Below, one piece after another: positions 19,701 to 20,797 of a stretch of DNA of 20,797 bases. Each line of letters begins with the position of its first letter. The first letter of the stretch is position 1. Both the position numbers and the translations under genes were made by a program. The notes below the pieces were generated by a model. It worked only from the letters and a program-made list of their open reading frames with translations. It did not search any database and was not told the origin of the DNA. Source of the DNA: Apostichopus parvimensis (taxonomy: Eukaryota; Echinodermata; Holothuroidea; Aspidochirotida; Stichopodidae); contig KN883662.1 in NCBI GenBank assembly GCA_000934455.1, forward strand, positions 74,320 to 95,116. The letters are read 5' to 3'.

Positions 19701-20148
19701 TTTCAATTTCACTTCAAAAATCATTGTGCAATTTGAAAATTCCAGTAATATATATATCACAGAGGATTGCAATTGCTAGGATCTTCTGTCCGAGGTGGGA
19801 CTGTTTAATTTTTTCTTTAATTTACTTTTAATCAGAGCATATTGTAATATCAGATAAAACACGTACCACTTGTACAGTAATAAAGAGAAATTACTAAGTG
19901 AACTCTGTCCTTGCAAAGGTGTATTGCAATTGTGTTAATATTGTCTGCAGTGTATATCTTTCAATCATAACATTCAAATTAAATGTTTGATATTCATAGG
20001 GAAATGAACAAAGGAAAGTCAGAAACTGGCACTACCGAACCTGGCCAGACATGGATGTACCACAGCAGGCCACGCCATTGATTGGGTTTGCTAAGAAAGT
20101 GAAACTACAACAGTCCGCTTCAACTGGTCCCCTGGTGGTTCACTGCAG
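1621..20148 (+). CDS. Partial receptor-type protein tyrosine phosphatase gene, 17 exons (EGF x3, Ig, FN3 x3, TM, PTP)
   Basis: Joined CDS: 1621-1758, 3330-3485, 4072-4215, 5121-5414, 6741-7055, 8779-8855, 9830-10064, 10447-10776, 11559-11640, 12703-12764, 13303-13481, 14890-14977, 16554-16630, 18025-18061, 18442-18539, 19384-19509, 20000-20148. All introns are GT-AG and every phase matches its neighbour, so 861 codons read without a stop. The protein is a single-pass type I receptor expected to dephosphorylate phosphotyrosine in the cytoplasm. Its ectodomain probably binds an extracellular or cell-surface ligand that is not identifiable here. Visible PTP landmarks are KNRF (691-694), YDHSRV (700-705), the WPD aspartate (D829) and the catalytic cysteine (C861). 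Extracellular module boundaries are all phase 1, as expected for shuffled modules. The 5' end (signal peptide) and 3' end (rest of the PTP domain) are outside the window. I cannot assign an orthologue, so no symbol is given. Confidence 0.93.
1910..2030 (+). pseudogene. Decayed copy of EGF exon 1 (pseudo-exon)
   Basis: The segment aligns by eye with exon 1621-1758. Shared blocks in order are atgtg..(t)(t/g)cagga, cc.atgga, cagct.cct and agctgt/acctgt. They are followed by tg(c/t)(a/g)a(t/c)aaat.ta.a and by (g/a)atggac(a/t)ggga near the end, matching CDKFT and GWTGT of the live exon. Short indels disrupt the frame, the stop tag appears (1987-1989, 2003-2005), most cysteines are lost and there is no good flanking donor. 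It looks like a tandemly duplicated EGF exon that has degenerated in the intron. The similarity was judged manually; a pairwise alignment would settle it. Confidence 0.7.
2516..2527 (+). repeat. Poly-G tract (12 G)
   Basis: An uninterrupted run of twelve G inside intron 1. It is a homopolymer likely to vary in length between alleles or assemblies, with no function evident. Confidence 0.9.
3330..3485 (+). CDS. Exon: EGF/laminin-type module 2 (residues 46-98)
   Basis: A 156-base phase 1-1 exon with acceptor ttttatccctgtag and donor gtatgg. After Val46 it reads PDVCTTDYYGSTC, then TGKCHC, VACDKITGEC and a closing segment to VNCE. The eight cysteines follow the spacing of the module before it. 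The CDKITGEC segment is the conserved core of MEGF/Tie-like EGF repeats. The C-terminal loop (APGYEVHMEQVNC) departs from the usual GWxGxxC ending. The reading frame continues a little into both introns, but the phases of the neighbouring exons fix the boundaries. It is extracellular. Confidence 0.92.
3486..4071 (+). other. Intron 2
   Basis: Phase-1 intron from gtatgg to ttgattcacag. It is AT-rich, and I see no repeat, RNA gene or additional exon in it. Confidence 0.85.
4072..4215 (+). CDS. Exon: EGF/laminin-type module 3 (residues 98-146)
   Basis: A 144-base phase 1-1 exon with acceptor ttgattcacag and a strong donor gtaagaa. It reads ECLGPRFGEGC, ADDCHC, SYCNKITGSC, SGGC and ends near NLCQT, again with eight cysteines. 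CHC and CNKITGSC are the same core motifs as in modules 1 and 2. The closing segment (NPEWVELFSPNLC) is longer and less canonical than GWxGxxC. The module ends at the junction with the Ig-like exon, so it is the membrane-proximal end of the EGF array. Confidence 0.92.
4216..5120 (+). other. Intron 3
   Basis: Phase-1 intron from gtaagaa to ctcatttaag. It contains a short degenerate tandem repeat at 4920-5026 and nothing else I can support. The minus-strand frame at 4279-4476 shows no domain pattern. Confidence 0.85.
4920..5026 (+). repeat. Degenerate ~36-bp tandem repeat, three units
   Basis: Three adjacent units at about 4920-4954, 4955-4990 and 4991-5026 share the pattern caat.(t/a)cag/cattctcatcaaa(g/a).(c/a)tt. 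Units 2 and 3 start gcaattt and gcaatat and are clearly alike; unit 1 is more diverged. It lies in an intron with no evident function. Confidence 0.6.
5121..5414 (+). CDS. Exon: Ig-like domain (residues 146-244)
   Basis: A 294-base phase 1-1 exon with acceptor ctcatttaag and donor gtgagt. The start at 5121 is fixed by phase, because the split glycine and following LIDAAYIRKN continue the frame of the EGF exon. The Ig fold is suggested by the B-strand cysteine in VPVTCTAA and the F-strand cysteine in GQTLYCQLRKDGK. A terminal strand (YSIAIDVF) follows. The usual C-strand tryptophan is not visible (LNFVLSR instead), so this is a divergent Ig domain. Sequons NAT and NIT are present. It is extracellular and sits between the EGF array and the FN3 domains. 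Confidence 0.9.
5415..6740 (+). other. Intron 4
   Basis: Phase-1 intron from gtgagt to gggcctctag. It is AT-rich throughout, and I see no exon, repeat array or RNA gene. Confidence 0.85.
6741..7055 (+). CDS. Exon: fibronectin type III domain 1 (residues 244-349)
   Basis: A 315-base phase 1-1 exon with acceptor cccatttgggcctctag and donor gtattt, coding a whole FN3 domain in one exon. The B strand is TVTISWSAWDE, followed by DGDPPVIGYKPYYKL (C and C' strands) and TWS. The F-strand pattern LTPEERYSFSVAAVREG includes the FN3 tyrosine corner. Sequons NST, NFT and NAT are visible. The domain closely resembles FN3 domain 3 (10447-10776), sharing W..W.E...DG.PP..GY.PY.KL and AVVREG-like segments. 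It is extracellular. Confidence 0.93.
7348..7355 (+). repeat. Target-site duplication of MITE copy 1
   Basis: The sequence aatgggag at 7348-7355 is repeated exactly at 7748-7755, directly outside the two inverted-repeat ends. Its 8-bp length is the hAT value. Confidence 0.93.
7356..7747. mobile_element. hAT-type MITE, copy 1 (392 bp)
   Basis: A GC-rich non-coding element starting cagtggcggagc and ending gctccgctactg, whose reverse complement is cagtagcggagc. The ends therefore form imperfect inverted repeats. It is flanked by a perfect 8-bp direct repeat, aatgggag, at 7348-7355 and 7748-7755. An 8-bp target duplication together with CAGTGGCGG ends points to the hAT superfamily. No transposase is encoded. 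A G7/C7 hairpin (7699-7726) lies near the right end, and the motif gcggagc recurs near both ends. This copy is full length relative to the one at 15562-15925. It lies inside an intron of the phosphatase gene. Confidence 0.9.
8779..8855 (+). CDS. Exon: fibronectin type III domain 2, first part (residues 349-374)
   Basis: A 77-base exon, phase 1 in and phase 0 out, with acceptor gatccttttcag and donor gtattt. It encodes PLSGPGEVQANVAG then ENVEITWQ, the A and B strands of an FN3 domain with the core tryptophan. The next exon continues directly with VPSDKQ, completing the usual W-x-x-P pattern. Unlike FN3 domains 1 and 3, this one is split over two exons. It is short and was found from splice phase rather than open-frame length. 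Confidence 0.88.
8856..9829 (+). other. Intron 6
   Basis: The only phase-0 intron within the extracellular part, interrupting FN3 domain 2. It runs from gtattt to an acceptor, gcatttgcaaag, with a weak pyrimidine tract. It is AT-rich and nothing else was seen in it. Confidence 0.85.
9830..10064 (+). CDS. Exon: fibronectin type III domain 2, second part (residues 375-453)
   Basis: A 235-base exon, phase 0 in and phase 1 out, with a strong donor gtgagt. It begins VPSDKQVNCGSGVSKFIIYY, the C strand of the FN3 domain started at 8779. It continues with SHILENLMVGKNYTFQMTLT, a classic FN3 L-x-x-Y-x-F segment, and ends AGGESPFSDEVTHLLP. The acceptor (tttgcaaag) lacks a good pyrimidine run. The alternative AG at 9838-9839 would break the frame with the previous phase-0 exon, so 9830 was chosen. 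One sequon, NYT, is present. Confidence 0.9.
10234..10259 (+). repeat. G-rich tract with G-quadruplex pattern
   Basis: Nine G in a row, then cagggtgaagggtgg, giving four or more runs of two to nine G with short loops. It lies shortly before the assembly gap. Folding potential is inferred from the pattern only. Confidence 0.6.
10281..10330. other. Assembly gap (50 N)
   Basis: Exactly fifty N, most likely a placeholder of arbitrary length. It is intronic, between the exons for FN3 domains 2 and 3, so it does not interrupt the reconstructed CDS. The gap is followed by acatacatacata, suggesting a repeat that was not assembled. Confidence 0.97.
10447..10776 (+). CDS. Exon: fibronectin type III domain 3 (residues 453-563)
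   Basis: A 330-base phase 1-1 exon with acceptor ctgcatcttcag and donor gtgaag. It encodes a complete membrane-proximal FN3 domain: VNITWRKWQEG (B strand), DDGTPPICGYIPYHKL (C/C' strands), LSW, then VNLTEVSNYTFAIAVVREG (E to F strands). It ends QQCKT before the transmembrane exon. Sequons NIT, NLS, NLT and NYT suggest heavy glycosylation. Its pattern matches FN3 domain 1 much more closely than FN3 domain 2. Retention of the following intron would add a short tail and a stop at 10812-10814. Confidence 0.93.
10777..11558 (+). other. Intron 8
   Basis: Phase-1 intron from gtgaag to tcatgatatgcag. It contains a C-rich tract at 10992-11011 (a G-quadruplex pattern on the minus strand). The frames at 10795-11040 (+), 10950-11147 (-) and 11401-11589 (-) show no domain pattern and look like chance. 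Confidence 0.8.
10992..11011 (-). repeat. C-rich tract (G-quadruplex pattern on minus strand)
   Basis: Two runs of seven C separated by one t, then tg and a further c run. On the minus strand this gives three long G runs that could supply four short ones. It is intronic, and folding is inferred only. Confidence 0.55.
11559..11640 (+). CDS. Exon: transmembrane segment (residues 563-590)
   Basis: An 82-base exon, phase 1 in and phase 2 out, with donor gtaagt. After GPSAG it encodes about 23 hydrophobic residues, LIAGSTIGAFLLIVLLALLV then IY and the split leucine. The next exon begins WRKSKSDK, a basic stop-transfer flank, so the orientation is extracellular N-terminus and cytoplasmic C-terminus. 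This makes the product a single-pass type I receptor. The exon is short and was identified from hydrophobicity and phase. Confidence 0.93.
11641..12702 (+). other. Intron 9
   Basis: Phase-2 intron from gtaagt to ggattattttag. It is AT-rich with no supported gene or repeat. The plus-strand frame at 12417-12656 is hydrophobic low-complexity sequence without splice support. Confidence 0.8.
12703..12764 (+). CDS. Exon: cytoplasmic juxtamembrane segment 1 (residues 590-611)
   Basis: A 62-base exon, phase 2 in and phase 1 out, with acceptor ggattattttag and donor gtatgt. The first base completes Leu590; the rest reads WRKSKSDKGMNDSQAARTKF and a split glycine. The basic start anchors the helix at the inner membrane face. 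A second donor, gtatga at 12729, lies inside the exon and is also in phase 1. Using it would drop 12 residues and keep the frame, so two juxtamembrane isoforms are possible. Confidence 0.88.
12765..13302 (+). other. Intron 10
   Basis: Phase-1 intron from gtatgt to ttgcatttgacag. It is AT-rich; a small palindrome, atcgatatcgat, lies near 13185. Nothing else was seen. Confidence 0.8.
13303..13481 (+). CDS. Exon: cytoplasmic juxtamembrane segment 2 (residues 611-670)
   Basis: A 179-base exon, phase 1 in and phase 0 out, with donor gtcggt. It encodes a Ser- and acid-rich linker (TSSSAFNPDVEPVTVITEED), then PVSILVTNLETYMKNCEE and NTLEQQFQ. The last part resembles the helical region just before RPTP catalytic domains, where P-[IV]-x-x-x-x-L-x-x-[HY] is followed by L-x-x-[EQ]-[FY]. 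The open frame continues into the intron as far as a stop ending at 13637. The phase-0 join to the next exon restores the PTP domain and is preferred. Confidence 0.88.
13482..14889 (+). other. Intron 11
   Basis: Phase-0 intron from gtcggt to actgctttacag. The first 156 bases stay open in the frame of the upstream exon. The rest is AT-rich with no supported gene or repeat. Confidence 0.85.
14890..14977 (+). CDS. Exon: start of PTP catalytic domain (residues 671-700)
   Basis: An 88-base exon, phase 0 in and phase 1 out, with acceptor actgctttacag and donor gtaagt. It reads GFNKGKQFASEVGEEDDNRQ then KNRFKNMIA and a split tyrosine. KNR[YF]-x-N-[IM] is the phosphotyrosine-recognition loop at the start of classical PTP domains. 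It is followed in the next exon by YDHSRV. The aromatic residue here is Phe694; classical PTPs normally have Tyr (Tyr46 in PTP1B), so this is a conservative but notable change. Confidence 0.92.
15068..16050 (+). repeat. 11-bp satellite, interrupted by a MITE
   Basis: Tandem array of the unit tagtagtaatg with many one-base variants (tagaagtaatg, tggtagtaatg, tagtagtagtg). It spans 15068-15561 and 15926-16050. A longer variant block with gtagtgttgtagtagtgtgg recurs near 15305, 15405 and 15515, showing higher-order duplication. The array is intronic and plus-strand GT-rich. Length polymorphism is likely. Confidence 0.93.
15562..15925. mobile_element. hAT-type MITE, copy 2 (364 bp)
   Basis: Nearly identical to the element at 7356-7747, in the same orientation. 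By eye I count three substitutions, one 30-base internal deletion (the segment after gtcaat and before aatcgc) and one extra base in each arm of the G/C hairpin. The ends are cagtggcggagc and gctccgctcctg. The flanks gtagaagt (15554-15561) and gtagaggt (15926-15933) match at 7 of 8 bases, fitting an 8-bp hAT target duplication, though the satellite background makes this less decisive than for copy 1. It is non-coding. Confidence 0.9.
16554..16630 (+). CDS. Exon: PTP domain, DHSRV segment (residues 700-725)
   Basis: A 77-base exon, phase 1 in and phase 0 out, with acceptor ttcaataaatcag and donor gtaggt. It encodes YDHSRVILEKLEGDPHSDYY (first residue split) then NANYIK. This corresponds to the conserved [YF]DHSRV-x-L and D-Y-I-N-A-[SN]-Y-[IV] motifs of PTP domains. 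The last 44 bases of the exon and 48 bases of the intron form the founder unit of a 92-bp tandem array that continues to 17293. Each copy repeats the donor, so the true donor competes with seven near-identical ones. Using the first donor is preferred because reading past it meets a TAA within five codons. Confidence 0.93.
16587..17293 (+). repeat. 92-bp minisatellite carrying an exon end and splice donor
   Basis: Eight units start at 16587, 16679, 16771, 16863, 16955, 17046, 17138 and 17229; the last is partial. The period is 92 or 91 bases. The first unit comprises the last 44 bases of the exon ending at 16630 plus 48 intronic bases. Each later unit repeats the coding block for a DYYNANYI peptide, followed by a donor (gtaggt, gtagga or gtaagt). 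One copy (16771) has a TAA in the coding frame; units 5, 7 and 8 carry GEPHL variants. No copy has a good acceptor, so the extra units are probably not exons. Confidence 0.95.
16631..18024 (+). other. Intron 13
   Basis: Phase-0 intron from gtaggt to catttaatag. It starts with the 92-bp minisatellite and contains an inverted repeat at 17654-17716. The frames at 17242-17496 (-) and 17421-17612 (+) have no domain pattern. Confidence 0.85.
17654..17716. repeat. Inverted repeat with two alternative stems
   Basis: The arm gggacact (17665-17672) pairs perfectly with agtgtccc shortly downstream, with a partly palindromic loop. The arm ggacactaatg also pairs with cattagtgtcc (17699-17709), supported by outer acccag and ttgggt. 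The two pairings are mutually exclusive. It may be a remnant of a MITE with inverted ends, or a local cruciform. No target duplication was recognised. Confidence 0.6.
18025..18061 (+). CDS. Micro-exon: PTP domain (residues 726-738)
   Basis: A 37-base exon, phase 0 in and phase 1 out, with acceptor catttaatag and donor gtaata. It encodes NAEEFNAFIACQ and a split glycine. Joined to its neighbours it gives NANYIK-NAEEFNAFIACQ-GPN, matching the PTP core N-A-x-Y-I-x...-A-[FY]-I-A-T-Q-G-P. Classical PTPs have TQGP where this has CQGP. The exon is too short for detection by open-frame length and was placed by motif and phase. Confidence 0.9.
18062..18441 (+). other. Intron 14
   Basis: Phase-1 intron from gtaata to ctgttttgacag. 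It is AT-rich, with no repeat or gene seen. Confidence 0.85.
18442..18539 (+). CDS. Exon: PTP domain, DDFWRM segment (residues 738-770)
   Basis: A 98-base exon, phase 1 in and phase 0 out, with acceptor ctgttttgacag and donor gtagtt. It encodes GPNTASIDDFWRMVIQEK then VLNIVMLTNLIEKGK. These correspond to the conserved PTP motifs Q-G-P, D-F-W-R-M and I-V-M-L-T-x-x-x-E-x-[GR]-K. The usual tryptophan of FWRM-[IV]-W-E is replaced (VIQE). The E-K pair of LIEKGK, which helps position the WPD and pTyr loops in the family, is kept. Confidence 0.94.
18540..19383 (+). other. Intron 15
   Basis: Phase-0 intron from gtagtt to actctcttgcag. It has a C-rich stretch at 19269-19322, including 11 C at 19299-19309. 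The frames at 18649-18906 (+) and 18868-19053 (-) lack any domain pattern. Confidence 0.82.
19299..19309 (+). repeat. Poly-C tract (11 C)
   Basis: Eleven C in a row within a wider C/A-rich stretch (19269-19322) that repeats catcacaaccc-like segments. It is a length-variable simple sequence in intron 15. Confidence 0.8.
19384..19509 (+). CDS. Exon: PTP domain, CKQYWP segment (residues 771-812)
   Basis: A 126-base phase 0-0 exon with acceptor tctcttgcag and donor gtaagt. It encodes ERCKQYWPKAVGDTKKFATC, then EVKWESTENFADYEIRSLTV and TF. KC-x-Q-Y-W-P is a signature of the classical PTP fold, and the following strands (D-Y-x-I-R-x-L-x-V) match the segment before the WPD-containing exon. The open frame extends into the intron, but the phase-0 join to the next exon gives the expected continuation. 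Confidence 0.94.
19510..19999 (+). other. Intron 16
   Basis: Phase-0 intron from gtaagt to gatattcatag. It is AT-rich, and nothing else was seen in it. Confidence 0.85.
20000..20148 (+). CDS. Exon: PTP domain, WPD loop and catalytic cysteine (residues 813-862)
   Basis: A 149-base exon, phase 0 in and phase 2 out, with donor gtgttt. It encodes VRNWHYRTWPDMDVPQQ, in which D829 is the WPD-loop general acid. It then encodes LIGFAKKVK and, at the end, GPLVVHC, where C861 (20144-20146) is the catalytic nucleophile. The last two bases, ag, begin a codon that the next exon completes as Ser if it starts with c or t, as in HCSAGVGRTG. Introns at this point in the signature loop are common in PTP genes. 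The WPD tail is MDVP rather than the common HGVP. With both D and C kept, catalytic activity is likely. Confidence 0.95.
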
Positions 20149-20797
20149 GTGTTTATTTATCATTGGAATCGTCTGCATTCAACTCTAATTCACTGCTATT
20201 ATATGAATCACAGATCAGCTACAACATTGAATAACTTAATGTTATGTGTAAATCATACATTAATTTCTTTCTGTGGGTACCAATTTCAACTTCCGAAATA
20301 GAACATCAAAATTGATATCCAGTAACCAGTCGTATAAATACATCCAAATTTTCAAATTCATGCAATACTTTGTAAGCTAGTTATAGAGCTAGTTAGGGAG
20401 TGTTAGCTCAGTGGTTAACGCCGGTGCCTTTCAATCATAAGGTCTCCAAGATTATTGTATGTCGTCCAGTTACAGAGTTGTTGATAATTGACAAGTCATA
20501 ATCATGGATGTTAAAATGTGAATCTAAGAGACTGACTTCTGTCAGCTTGCGGCTTTGATAAGCCAATGATAGCTTCTTCGCGAGTTCTTGCTTGCAGGAG
20601 GATCTAAAATACATACATACATAGCTCAAATTCATTCAAAAGGTTGGTTGTAGAGCAAACTTTTACTTAGGGAAGCATATTCAGAGATAACACAAAGAAG
20701 AGATCTGGTATCATATCAAGTGTTAGTGTAGAAGTAGGAGAGAATAGTAGTTAGTACCAAACCGATGAATAATGGCTGCTGAATAAAACCAAACTGT
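20149..20797 (+). other. Intron 17 (continues past the window)
   Basis: Phase-2 intron after donor gtgttt. No exon coding the rest of the signature loop (SAGVGRTG) is seen before the window ends. It contains a degenerate tRNA-like SINE at 20396-20624. Confidence 0.85.
20396..20624 (+). mobile_element. Degenerate tRNA-derived SINE
   Basis: It starts gggagtgttagctcagtggt, an intact tRNA A-box region (tagctcagtggtta), followed by an anticodon-arm-like hairpin (gccttt...aagg). The expected B box (ggttcgaatcc) is decayed to ccaagattattgt. A tRNA-unrelated body follows and it ends in a short simple tail, aaatacatacatacata. This layout is typical of a tRNA-derived SINE, not a working tRNA. No convincing target duplication was recognised. 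The minus-strand frame at 20435-20635 lies within it and is not a gene. Confidence 0.75.

Noticed and set aside
20396-20470. Functional tRNA gene
   Set aside because: The A box is good, but the B box and T arm are decayed, the acceptor stem does not close, and a SINE-like body and tail follow.

Overview
The window reads as animal genomic DNA. It is AT-rich and carries one multi-exon gene on the + strand, with GT-AG introns, microsatellites, a non-autonomous hAT-type transposon, a tRNA-like SINE fragment and a 50-base assembly gap. The gene's domain mix and short scaffold-style introns suit an invertebrate deuterostome, perhaps an echinoderm. That taxonomic guess is inference and was not tested. 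No prokaryotic gene, operon, CRISPR array or virus was seen.

Seventeen consecutive exons were reconstructed between 1621 and 20148 by matching splice sites, reading phase and protein motifs. They join without a frame break into 861 full codons, and both ends of the gene lie outside the window. Residue numbers below count from the first whole codon of the first visible exon. The product is a receptor-type protein tyrosine phosphatase. In order it has three eight-cysteine EGF/laminin-type modules (1621-4215), one Ig-like domain (5121-5414), three fibronectin type III domains (6741-10776), one transmembrane helix (11559-11640), a juxtamembrane segment (12703-13481) and the first part of a PTP catalytic domain (14890-20148). 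The last exon stops inside the signature loop, just after the catalytic cysteine. The rest of the PTP domain, any second PTP domain and the stop codon lie downstream. The signal peptide, start codon and promoter lie upstream.

The order EGF x3, Ig, FN3 x3, transmembrane matches the membrane-proximal ectodomain of Tie receptor tyrosine kinases, but here it is attached to a phosphatase. This is the most interesting functional feature.

The introns hold several distinctive structures. A decayed copy of the first EGF exon lies at 1910-2030. Two almost identical copies of a hAT-type MITE with 8-bp target duplications lie at 7356-7747 and 15562-15925. The second copy sits inside an 11-bp satellite (15068-16050). 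A 92-bp minisatellite (16587-17293) was made by duplicating the 3' end of a catalytic-domain exon together with its splice donor, giving eight tandem donor sites. There is also a bistable-looking inverted repeat at 17654-17716 and a degenerate tRNA-derived SINE at 20396-20624. The first 1620 bases and the other introns show no further supported gene.
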